DNA of 64,000 nucleotides. Source: Mycobacterium malmoense. GTDB taxonomy: Bacteria; Actinomycetota; Actinomycetes; Mycobacteriales; Mycobacteriaceae. This document shows, one piece after another, positions 8,561 to 15,779 of this stretch. Every line of letters starts with the position of its first letter. Within the stretch, counting starts at the first letter, position 1. The position numbers and the translations under genes are program-made. The notes beneath the pieces were generated by a model that had not been told where the DNA came from, ran no database searches, and saw only the letters and a program-made list of their open reading frames with translations. The stretch is taken from the NCBI RefSeq assembly GCF_019645855.1, contig NZ_CP080999.1, positions 2,790,001-2,854,000 on the forward strand. Direction: 5' to 3'.

Positions 8561-9007
8561 CTACTTGTGACGCTTCTTGACTTCCAGCACGCGCTTGCGC
8601 AGGCCCTCGGTGGCCGTGTCCATCAGACCGCTGGCCCCTCTCCTGATCAGAAATCCGGGGAGCGGCACGGATAGGTCCACGGTGAGTTCGAAACGGACCC
8701 GGGTGGCATCGCCCTCGGGGGTCAGCGTGTAGCGGCCCTCCTGCGCGCGTTGTTGTTTGGCGCTCACCAGTGTCCAGCTCACGCCGTCGTCGTGAACGGA
8801 ATAGTCCAGAACTTGCTCGTCGCTGACGCCCGCGATCTTGACCGTTTGCCGAGATCTGCTCGGATGGCCCCGCTCGTCCCGCTCCAGGATTTCGACCTTT
8901 CGGTGGAACGAGGACCACTGGGTCAACGAGTCGAGGTCGAACAGGACCTCCATGATCTCGTCGGGCGTCGCCTCGATGACGACTTCACGAGAATCGGTGG
9001 TGGCCAT
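8561..9007 (-). CDS. SRPBCC (polyketide cyclase/dehydrase) family protein
   Basis: A 148-residue START-like hydrophobic-ligand-binding protein. It opens with the family pattern REVVIEATPDEIMEVLFD and ends with the long C-terminal helix GLMDTATEGLRKRVLEVKKR. No catalytic residues can be assigned. It follows an ArsR-type regulator and the relic of another SRPBCC gene on the same strand. Such ArsR/SRPBCC pairs are common in actinobacteria, so this gene may now be the working partner of the regulator. Confidence 0.8.
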   Translation of the reverse strand: MATTDSREVVIEATPDEIMEVLFDLDSLTQWSSFHRKVEILERDERGHPSRSRQTVKIAGVSDEQVLDYSVHDDGVSWTLVSAKQQRAQEGRYTLTPEGDATRVRFELTVDLSVPLPGFLIRRGASGLMDTATEGLRKRVLEVKKRHK

Positions 9008-9041
9008 GGCTCCCGCTTATTCCTGTGCGGCGGTCTCGGCG

Positions 9042-9113
9042 AGGCGGTGCCGCCACGAATTGGTCCACCTGGATCGTCGCGAGCGTTTTACCGGCCAAGT
9101 TTGTCTCGGTCAC
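9042..9113 (-). pseudogene. Truncated AHSA1/SRPBCC gene start
   Basis: A GTG at 9113 overlaps the ArsR stop codon (GTGA), the usual translational coupling in ArsR/AHSA1 operons. It opens a frame reading TETNLAGKTLATIQVDQFVA, the standard N-terminus of an Activator-of-Hsp90-type SRPBCC protein. Similarity ends abruptly after about 24 residues (VAAPP), and the frame becomes random before a stop near 8985. The remainder of the domain has been deleted, bringing the downstream SRPBCC gene close to the regulator. Confidence 0.65.
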
Positions 9114-9424
9114 TGCAGCTCCTCTGCCGCCGCGGCGAGCTCGGCAAGTCGCGCACGCCAGAACTTCTCGAACGGATGCAGCCACTCACCCAGCTCCGCC
9201 AGCGGTTCCGCGGTCAGGCGGTAGATGCGCCGGCGGCCCTGCGGCTCGTCGGCCACCAGTCCCGCGTCACGCAGGACTTTGAGGTGCTCGGCGACGGCCG
9301 GGCGACTGAGCTCGAAGCGGCCGCTGAGTTCCCCGGCGGACAGGGGCCGGCCAGCGAGGATCTCGAGCAGCTCCCGCCGCACGGGATTCGCCAGCGCGAG
9401 AAAGACGCGATCGGCGGTGGCCAT
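9110..9424 (-). CDS. ArsR/SmtB family winged-helix regulator
   Basis: A 104-residue metalloregulator-like repressor. Residues 10-75 form the winged helix, with LANPVRRELLEILAG and the recognition helix LSRPAVAEHLKVLRDAGLV, then the wing RRIYRL. The usual Cys metal-binding positions are absent, as in the non-metal ArsR subgroup paired with SRPBCC proteins. The start is the ATG at 9424. It overlaps the relic SRPBCC reading frame at its 3' end and is divergent from the MBL hydrolase gene across a 70-base gap with symmetrical half-sites. Confidence 0.82.
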   Translation of the reverse strand: MATADRVFLALANPVRRELLEILAGRPLSAGELSGRFELSRPAVAEHLKVLRDAGLVADEPQGRRRIYRLTAEPLAELGEWLHPFEKFWRARLAELAAAAEELQ

Positions 9425-9437
9425 GCCGGCAATATAC

Positions 9438-9471
9438 GTCGGAGATTTCCGACATGTCAACCATTTCCGAC
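9438..9471. promoter_or_regulatory. Probable ArsR operator
   Basis: The inverted repeat GTCGGA-GATT-TCCGAC spans 9438-9453, and a further TCCGAC half-site lies at 9466-9471. It sits 14 bases upstream of the ArsR start and within the promoter region of the divergent MBL gene, so it could control both. Confidence 0.6.
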
Positions 9472-9494
9472 GTTCGGCGACTACCTTCCTGTCT

Positions 9495-10199
9495 GTGCAT
9501 TTCGCCTGGGAGCGGCTGACCGCCCACGTGCATCGCTGCCGGCTGCCCTTCTGTGATGTCACGGTCGGGCTGGTGCGGGGCCGGACCGGGGCGCTGCTCG
9601 TCGACACCGGTACGACGCTCGCCGAGGCGGTCGCGATCGACGCCGACGTCCGCCGGATCGCGGGGTGTCCAGTTACACGTGTTGTGTTGACGCACAAGCA
9701 CTTCGATCACGTCCTGGGCTCCTCGGTGTTCGCCGACGCCGAGGTGTACTGCGCACCCGACGTTGTCGAATACCTATCGTCGGCGACCGACCAGCTGCGC
9801 GGCGACGCGCTGACCCACGGCGCGGACGCCGCGGAGATCGACCGCGCGATCGCGGCCTTGCGCCCGCCGAACCACGGCGTCTATGACGCCGTGGTCGACC
9901 TTGGCGACCGCTCCGTGACGATCGCCCACCTGGGTCGTGGCCACACCACGTCGGACTTGGTCGTCGTGGCCGACGATGACGACCGGGTCGTGGTGTTCAC
10001 CGGTGATCTCGTCGAGGAGTCCGCCGACCCGGTCATCGACGCCGATTCCGATGTGGCGGCCTGGCCGACGACGCTTGATCGGCTGCTCGCGGTCGGTGGG
10101 CCTGGAGCCATCTACGTTCCGGGCCATGGGAGGGTCGTCGACGCGGATTTCGTCCGTCGGCAGCGGGATTGGTTGCGGCGCAACGCATCGAAGTCATAG
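9495..10199 (+). CDS. Metallo-beta-lactamase fold hydrolase
   Basis: A protein of about 234 residues with the MBL zinc-binding motif THKHFDHVLG, in which the first His of HxHxDH is preceded by Thr and the HxHxDH reads HKHFDH. Later ligands include the GRGHTTSDLVV His, the FTGDLVEE Asp and the PGHGRV His. No start has a clear ribosome site; GTG at 9495 gives a sensible N-terminus (VHFAWERLTAHVHR) and leaves the operator free. MBL hydrolases cleave thioester, ester or phosphodiester bonds; the substrate is unknown. Position suggests equivalence with Rv1913, but that is tentative. Confidence 0.75.
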   Translation: MHFAWERLTAHVHRCRLPFCDVTVGLVRGRTGALLVDTGTTLAEAVAIDADVRRIAGCPVTRVVLTHKHFDHVLGSSVFADAEVYCAPDVVEYLSSATDQLRGDALTHGADAAEIDRAIAALRPPNHGVYDAVVDLGDRSVTIAHLGRGHTTSDLVVVADDDDRVVVFTGDLVEESADPVIDADSDVAAWPTTLDRLLAVGGPGAIYVPGHGRVVDADFVRRQRDWLRRNASKS

Positions 10200-10359
10200 C
10201 CCGATCGCGGCGCCGGTCCGCGACGCCGACGACACCAGCACCGCCGGTCCCGGCGATCCAGAACCCCGGTGCACTCGGGTCTTTTGCCCCTGATTGAACT
10301 ATCGCCTCCGGGGATAAACTCACGTTCAGCGGAATCGTGTTGAAGAGGAGCGTAAGCCC

Positions 10360-12648
10360 ATGGCCATCATCGAAACGGACACCGAGGTCCGCATGCCGTT
10401 CGACCGGGACGTGGAGGCCACGCAGCGATACTTCGATAACTCCCGGTTCGCGGGCATCACCCGCCTCTACACGGCCCGCCAAGTCGCAGAGCAGCGCGGC
10501 ACGATCCCGACCGACTACATCGTGGCGAGAGAAGCGGCGGCGGCTTTCTATGATCGGCTGCGCGAGCTGTTCGCCGCGAAGAAGAGCATCACCACGTTCG
10601 GTCCGTATTCGCCCGGGCAGGCGGTGAGCCTCAAGCGGATGGGGATCGAAGCCATCTACCTCGGCGGCTGGGCAACCTCAGCCAAGGGTTCCACCACCGA
10701 AGATCCCGGGCCCGACCTCGCCAGCTACCCGTTGAGCCAGGTGCCCGACGATGCCGCGGTGCTGGTGCGCGCCCTGCTGACGGCCGACCGCAATCAGCAG
10801 TACATGCGCCTGCACATGAGTGAACGGCAGCGCGCCACGACCCCGGCCTATGACTATCGCCCGTTCATCATCGCCGACGCCGATACCGGCCACGGCGGTG
10901 ACCCGCACGTGCGCAACCTGATCCGCCGTTTCGTCGAGGTCGGCGTGCCCGGATACCACATCGAGGACCAGCGCCCGGGCACCAAGAAATGTGGCCATCA
11001 GGGCGGCAAGGTTCTGGTGCCGTCGGACGAACAGATCAAGCGCCTCAACGCCGCCCGGTTCCAGCTCGACGTCATGCGGGTGCCCGGCATCATCGTCGCC
11101 CGCACCGATGCCGAGGCCGCCAACCTGATCGACAGCCGCGCCGACGAGCGCGATCAGCCGTTCCTTCTCGGCGCCACCAACCTGGACATCCCTTCCTACA
11201 AGGCCTGCTTCCTGGCGCTGGTGCGACGTTTCTACGAACTGGGCGTCAAGGAACTCAACGGCCATCTCCTCTATGCTCTGGCCGAGGGCCAGTACGCGGC
11301 AGCCACCGCCTGGCTTGAGCGCCAAGGCATTCAGGGCCTGATCTCCGATGCCGTCAACGCCTGGCGCGAGGACGGGCAACAATCGATCGACGACCTCTTC
11401 GACCAGGTCGAGTCGCGGTTCGTGGCCGCCTGGGAAGACGACGCCGGGCTGATGACCTACGGCGAGGCCGTGGCGGAGGTGCTCGAATTCGGTGAGAGCG
11501 AGGGCGAGCCGGTCGACATGAGCCCGGAGGAGTGGCGCGGGTTCGCCCAGCGTGCGTCGCTCTACACCGCGCGCGAAAAGGCCAAGGAGCTGGGCGTCGA
11601 CCCGCCATGGGACTGCGAGCTGGCGAAGACCCCCGAGGGCTACTACCAGATCCGGGGCGGAATTCCCTATGCGATCGCCAAGTCGCTCGCGGCGGCGCCG
11701 TTCGCCGACATCCTCTGGATGGAGACCAAGACCGCCGATCTCGCCGACGCCCGGCAGTTCGCCGAGGCAATCCATGCCGAGTTCCCCGACCAGATGCTGG
11801 CCTACAACCTGTCCCCGTCGTTCAACTGGGACACCACCGGCATGACCGACGAGGAGATGCGGCGCTTCCCCGAAGAACTCGGCAAGATGGGCTTCGTCTT
11901 CAACTTCATCACCTACGGCGGACACCAGATCGACGGCGTCGCCGCCGAGGAATTCGCCACCGCGCTCCGGCAGGACGGCATGCTGGCGCTGGCCCGCTTG
12001 CAGCGCAAGATGCGCCTCGTCGAATCTCCCTACCGCACACCGCAAACCCTGGTGGGCGGGCCACGCAGCGACGCCGCGCTGGCCGCCTCGTCGGGACGCA
12101 CGGCGACCACCAAGGCGATGGGCAAGGGCTCGACCCAACACCAGCACCTGGTGCAGACCGAGGTGCCGCGGAAGTTGCTGGAGGAGTGGCTGGCCATGTG
12201 GAGCGGCCACTACCAGATCAAAGACAAGCTGCGCGTGCAGCTTAGGCCGCAGCGTGCCGGCTCGGAGGTGCTCGAGCTCGGCATCTACGGAGACGGCGAC
12301 AAGAAGCTCGCGAACGTGATCTTCCAGCCGATCCAAGACCGGCGGGGCCGCACCATCCTTTTGGTGCGCGATCAGAACACGTTCAGCGAGGAGCTGCGGC
12401 AGAAGCGGCTGATGACCTTGATCCACCTGTGGCTGGTTCACCGGTTCAAGGCCGAGGCCGTGCACTACGTCACCCCCACCGACGACAACCTGTATCAGAC
12501 CTCAAAGATGAAGTCCCACGGGATCTTCAGCGAGGTCAATCAGGAGGTGGGCGAGATCATCGTCGCCGAGGTGAACCACCCGCGCATCGAGGAGCTGCTG
12601 ACGCCCGATCGCGTGGCACTGCGCAAGTTGATCACCAAGGAAGGCTAG
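10360..12648 (+). CDS. aceA: Isocitrate lyase, long (ICL2) form, intact
   Basis: A 762-residue isocitrate lyase that splits isocitrate to glyoxylate and succinate for growth on fatty acids; ICL enzymes also act on methylisocitrate. The catalytic signature KKCGHQGGKVLVP places the active-site Cys at residue 211. The DADTGHGGDPHV metal-binding region and the large C-terminal extension typical of ICL2 are present. In M. tuberculosis H37Rv the gene is split into Rv1915/Rv1916; here it is a single open frame. An AGAGGAG ribosome site precedes the ATG at 10360. The flanking genes keep the Rv1911c-Rv1925 order, supporting identity. Confidence 0.93.
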   Translation: MAIIETDTEVRMPFDRDVEATQRYFDNSRFAGITRLYTARQVAEQRGTIPTDYIVAREAAAAFYDRLRELFAAKKSITTFGPYSPGQAVSLKRMGIEAIYLGGWATSAKGSTTEDPGPDLASYPLSQVPDDAAVLVRALLTADRNQQYMRLHMSERQRATTPAYDYRPFIIADADTGHGGDPHVRNLIRRFVEVGVPGYHIEDQRPGTKKCGHQGGKVLVPSDEQIKRLNAARFQLDVMRVPGIIVARTDAEAANLIDSRADERDQPFLLGATNLDIPSYKACFLALVRRFYELGVKELNGHLLYALAEGQYAAATAWLERQGIQGLISDAVNAWREDGQQSIDDLFDQVESRFVAAWEDDAGLMTYGEAVAEVLEFGESEGEPVDMSPEEWRGFAQRASLYTAREKAKELGVDPPWDCELAKTPEGYYQIRGGIPYAIAKSLAAAPFADILWMETKTADLADARQFAEAIHAEFPDQMLAYNLSPSFNWDTTGMTDEEMRRFPEELGKMGFVFNFITYGGHQIDGVAAEEFATALRQDGMLALARLQRKMRLVESPYRTPQTLVGGPRSDAALAASSGRTATTKAMGKGSTQHQHLVQTEVPRKLLEEWLAMWSGHYQIKDKLRVQLRPQRAGSEVLELGIYGDGDKKLANVIFQPIQDRRGRTILLVRDQNTFSEELRQKRLMTLIHLWLVHRFKAEAVHYVTPTDDNLYQTSKMKSHGIFSEVNQEVGEIIVAEVNHPRIEELLTPDRVALRKLITKEG

Positions 12649-12653
12649 AAAAG

Positions 12654-12674
12654 GCCGGGAAGCACTCTCCCGGC
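12654..12674 (+). terminator. Hairpin after aceA
   Basis: GCCGGGA (12654-12660) pairs with TCCCGGC (12668-12674) across a 7-base loop, starting six bases after the aceA stop. No T-tract follows, as is common in mycobacteria. The rest of the gap up to 12950 shows no convincing gene. Confidence 0.55.
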
Positions 12675-12949
12675 GTCGGCTCGGGAATGTCCCGTTTCCA
12701 CACCCGGCGATTCGGTGCCGAGTTATTTGCCGACGGTGGCGTCGCCGTTGTCGCGCCGACCCGCGGCCGCCCGTCGTGCTGCTTGGCAAACAATCCGTCG
12801 TCGCGCGGCACCTGCAGCGGGCACCCCTGATCGCCCGGTGGTGTGCCGGACCCGTCGAAGTTTGCTTGTAGCGATAGTTGCATAGGTGTATGGTTAGCTA
12901 TTAACACGCGAAAATGCATGCAACAAACACCCGCCGAGAGGAGAGGCTG

Positions 12950-13177
12950 ATGAAGGCACAAACCAAGACGGCGATCGCGATGCTCGGCGGTGTAGCCGCA
13001 CTTGCAGTGATCGGGTTCGGCGGCGGTGGCGTAAGCCCGGCCGGCGGCGCGTCGACAACGCCGACGCACCCGTCGTCTGCCGTGTCGCCCGTCATTCCCA
13101 ACGCGGCCGCTCCCGGGGGTCATGCCGGCGTTCACATGGCGACCCTCACCGGCTGCATTCCCGGCGCCAACTGCTAA
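12950..13177 (+). CDS. Small exported peptide with C-terminal GCIPGANC tail
   Basis: A 75-residue protein. The ATG at 12950 has a strong GAGAGGAGAGG ribosome site. A basic N-terminus (MKAQTKT) and hydrophobic stretch to about residue 30 look like a signal peptide with possible cleavage near SPAGGAS. The mature part is Pro/Ser/Ala-rich and ends exactly in TGCIPGANC, with the last residue a Cys. The only two Cys are seven residues apart inclusive, so an extracellular disulfide ring is possible. A second protein in this window (25923) has the same ending pattern. I do not recognise a named family. Confidence 0.65.
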   Translation: MKAQTKTAIAMLGGVAALAVIGFGGGGVSPAGGASTTPTHPSSAVSPVIPNAAAPGGHAGVHMATLTGCIPGANC

Positions 13178-13338
13178 GCGGTCTCGCCCCATAAGTTCGC
13201 CGGGGCCCATTCGCCGAGGCGCCGAGCCCGCGGTGACAGCGACCTCTCAGTACCGCGAACCCGTTTGCGCGTCCACATGCCGGGGTACGGACCAATGGAC
13301 TGCATAAAGGGTGGTTCGAGCGGGAAGTGGGGATTCTG

Positions 13339-13680
13339 ATGAGACCTCAAGCCAGGGCTACGGTCGCGGTTTTCGGCGGCGCGGCCATGCTTGTGTTGGC
13401 GGTCGGATGTGGTGGCGGCAATAAGGGGCCAAGCAGCAGCACGACGCCAACGACCACCACGACGCCTTCGTCCAGCGTGGCGCCGGCGCCGTCCACGGCA
13501 CCGGGCGGCCCCACGGGCGGCGGCGGACCCGGTGGTGGCGGTGGCAGCATCCCCGGCGGCCCGACGGGTGGCGGCGGACCCGGTGGCGGCGGCGGCACCA
13601 TCCCCGGCGTTGGCGGGGGCGGCGGCGGACCGGGCGGCGGGGGCGGTTGCGTCGGCAACGTCTGCGGCGGCTACCCGTGA
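13339..13680 (+). CDS. Glycine-rich putative lipoprotein
   Basis: A 113-residue protein. The ATG at 13339 follows a GGGG-type ribosome site; an in-frame GTG at 13327 is possible. The N-terminal helix ends in the lipobox-like LAVGC (Cys24). Then come a Ser/Thr/Pro-rich linker, two identical-length 17-residue repeats GGPTGGGGPGGGGG(S/T)IP at residues 56-89, a polyglycine stretch, and the end CVGNVCGGYP with two Cys. The product would be surface exposed and unstructured. It is not a PE_PGRS protein, since the PE domain is missing. Possibly co-transcribed with the preceding peptide gene, about 160 bases upstream. Confidence 0.6.
   Translation: MRPQARATVAVFGGAAMLVLAVGCGGGNKGPSSSTTPTTTTTPSSSVAPAPSTAPGGPTGGGGPGGGGGSIPGGPTGGGGPGGGGGTIPGVGGGGGGPGGGGGCVGNVCGGYP
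13504..13605 (+). repeat. 51-bp tandem repeat inside glycine-rich gene
   Basis: Two adjacent 51-base units (13504-13554 and 13555-13605) each encode GGPTGGGGPGGGGG plus S/T-I-P. In-frame units of this kind can change copy number by slippage. Confidence 0.7.
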
Positions 13681-13788
13681 TCACCCACTTGAGCCAGCCG
13701 TAACCGTCAAAGCGCTGGGCAATACCTGGACCGGCCATGAGCGACTTGAGTTATGGTTCTCCGCAACTCGACTTGCAAGGGGATCCCC

Positions 13789-14961
13789 ATGGCCAAGCTC
13801 AGGTTTGGATATTTCATCGCCCCATTCCACCGCGCCGGCACCAACCCGACGCTTGCGTTACAGCGTGACCTCGAGTTCATCGAACATCTCGACGCGCTCG
13901 GCTTTGACGAAGTGTGGTTGGGCGAGCATCACTCGGCCGGCAGCGAAATCATCAGCTCCCCGGAGGTTTTCATCGCCGCCGCAGCCGAACGCGCCAAACG
14001 GATTCGGTTTGGTACCGGGGTCATTTCGCTCGCCTACCATAACCCGCTCTGGGTCGCCGACCGGTTGATGCTGCTGGACCACCTCACCCACGGCCGCGTG
14101 ATCGGAGGGATGGGCCCGGGCTCGCTGCCCACCGACTCCGCGATGATCGGGCTCAACCCCACCGATACGCGCGAGCTTCTGGAAACCAACCTTGACATCG
14201 TCGTCCGGTTGCTGGCGGGGGAGACGGTGAGCGCCAAAACCGCCACGCACCAACTGTTCGACGCCAAGTTGCAGCTGGCTCCCTACTCCGACGGCGGGAT
14301 ACCGCTGGCGGTGGCCGCAGTCGCCTCACCCACCGGCGCCCGGCTGGCCGGCAAGCACGGCATCGGCCTGCTGTCCATCGGGGCGACGCTGATCATCGAG
14401 GGCTTCGACGCGCTCGCCTATCACTGGGGCATCGTCGAAGAGCGCGCGGCGGCCTTCGGCACGCAGGTCGACCGCAGCAACTGGAGCCTGGTGGGACCGT
14501 TCCACCTCGCCGAGACCGACGAACAGGCCCGCGCCGACGTGAAATTCGGCATCGAGCCGTGGTTCCGGTACTTCCAGAAGGTGGCCGCCTTCCCCCAGAT
14601 GACCATGCCGGGCGAGCGCCTCGACGAGATGATCGACATCATCAACGACAACGGAGCCGGCGTCATCGGCACGCCCGAGCGGGCACGGGCCCAGGTGCAG
14701 CGGCTGTGGGACCAGTCCGGCGGCTTCGGCTGCATGCTGCAGATGGGCCACGAGTGGGCCAATCCGGCCGCAACCAAGCGATCCGCCGAATTGTTCGCCG
14801 CCGAAGTGATGCCGCATTTCCAGGGGCAGGCGCAGCCGACGCTGGATGCGGCCGCGCGGGCCGGGCAGGTGCGGGACGATCTCGCGCAGACGCAGCTGCA
14901 GGCCATCGAGCACATGACCAAGAAATATGAAAGCGAGAAGCGGCCGACCAATACTGTCTGA
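13789..14961 (+). CDS. LLM-class flavin-dependent oxidoreductase
   Basis: A 390-residue luciferase-like monooxygenase of the FMN-dependent alkanal/limonene-type branch. Visible signatures are HRAGTNPTLALQRDLEFIEH at the N-terminus, FDEVWLGEHHS (residues 44-54), RFGTGVISLAYHNP and the GRVIGGMGPGSLP loop. The ATG at 13789 has an AAGGGGA ribosome site. Such enzymes use reduced FMN or F420 to oxygenate or reduce small organics; in mycobacteria both cofactors occur, and the sequence alone does not decide. No partner reductase is adjacent. Confidence 0.82.
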   Translation: MAKLRFGYFIAPFHRAGTNPTLALQRDLEFIEHLDALGFDEVWLGEHHSAGSEIISSPEVFIAAAAERAKRIRFGTGVISLAYHNPLWVADRLMLLDHLTHGRVIGGMGPGSLPTDSAMIGLNPTDTRELLETNLDIVVRLLAGETVSAKTATHQLFDAKLQLAPYSDGGIPLAVAAVASPTGARLAGKHGIGLLSIGATLIIEGFDALAYHWGIVEERAAAFGTQVDRSNWSLVGPFHLAETDEQARADVKFGIEPWFRYFQKVAAFPQMTMPGERLDEMIDIINDNGAGVIGTPERARAQVQRLWDQSGGFGCMLQMGHEWANPAATKRSAELFAAEVMPHFQGQAQPTLDAAARAGQVRDDLAQTQLQAIEHMTKKYESEKRPTNTV

Positions 14962-15096
14962 CCTGGTGTTTTACCGAGCGCCCTGGCGTAGTGCCTGGTA
15001 GCAGCAAACACGATAGCTACACCGCCACGCTGTCTACCAACTGAGGCAAGTCATCGCGGCCATCGACAAACTGCAAACGCTAAGGGGTGAACACAA

Positions 15097-15180
15097 GTGA
15101 GCGAACTGCACTACACCTACCGCGTCGAGTGGTCGCCCGAAGACAACGAATGGGTTGGCTTCGCCGATGAAACCCCTTCG
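15097..15180 (+). pseudogene. HicB antitoxin remnant
   Basis: The GTG at 15097 opens with SELHYTYRVEWSPEDNEWVG, matching the N-terminus of mycobacterial HicB-family antitoxins. Similarity stops after about 28 residues and the frame ends in unrelated sequence overlapping the next gene. The GTG overlaps the stop of a short upstream frame ending LRQVIAAIDKLQTLRGEHK, which looks like the tail of another deleted protein. No HicA toxin is visible, so this is a decayed toxin-antitoxin locus. Confidence 0.6.
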
Positions 15181-15190
15181 GCCCCAAGGA

Positions 15191-15658
15191 CTATCGCGCA
15201 CCGTTCGATTCGCGTTCGGCCGCCTTCACCAGCCGGCCCGCGAAAAACCGGACCGCCCCGCCCAGCGCGGCCCGCATCACCGGACCCGTCCCGCGAACTC
15301 CCTCGATGAACGAGCCGGTCCAGCGGATGTCGGTGCCGCCCGCCGCATTTGGTGTCAACAGCACCTCGCCGGAGTAATCCTTGGCCGGGCTCGGGGGTCC
15401 GACCAGCTTGTAGGCGTGGCGGCGATCCTGCTCGTAGGCGACGGTCTCCTCCCGCACCAGCATGGGCCACATGCCCACCTTGCGGACGGCCCCGACGCCG
15501 CCCGGCGCCGGATCGCCCTGCCGAGCCCAGCCCGACTGAAGGACGACGGGCTTGGCCCACTTCGACCAGTTGGCCCCGTCGGACACGAGCCGGAACAAGG
15601 TCGCGGCGGGCGCGCTGCTAGTCCGGTTGATCTCGAACGAAAACTTACGACCCGACAT
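15191..15658 (-). CDS. SRPBCC family protein
   Basis: A 155-residue START-like protein. It begins MSGRKFSFEINRTSSAPAAT and keeps the family pattern of N-terminal strand, the FRLVSDGANWSKWAKP helix and a long C-terminal helix (ALGGAVRFFAGRLVKAAERE). The ATG at 15658 is preceded by AGGGAG. Likely binds a hydrophobic ligand; no specific role can be assigned. It is divergent from the fadD31-type gene across about 120 bases, so co-regulation with lipid activation is possible but unproven. Confidence 0.78.
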   Translation of the reverse strand: MSGRKFSFEINRTSSAPAATLFRLVSDGANWSKWAKPVVLQSGWARQGDPAPGGVGAVRKVGMWPMLVREETVAYEQDRRHAYKLVGPPSPAKDYSGEVLLTPNAAGGTDIRWTGSFIEGVRGTGPVMRAALGGAVRFFAGRLVKAAERESNGAR

Positions 15659-15779
15659 GCCCACTCCCTGGTCAATATCGCCTGCCGGGTAACCCTACCG
15701 CGCACCCGAACGCAGACGGGACGGGCCGGCGATGCAACGGCAACGGAGTGACGTAGTCGCGGGCACCTAGACTGCGCTT

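Noticed and set aside
10678..12465. 595-codon frame antisense to isocitrate lyase
   Set aside because: No recognisable domain and unlikely composition; the sense strand is a clear enzyme.
13339..13680. PE_PGRS protein
   Set aside because: Glycine-rich but lacks a PE domain and the GGAGG-type repeats; lipobox at the N-terminus.
14990..15060. tRNA-like sequence (CTACCAACTGAG resembles an inverted D-arm)
   Set aside because: No matching acceptor stem, anticodon arm or T-arm could be folded around it on either strand.
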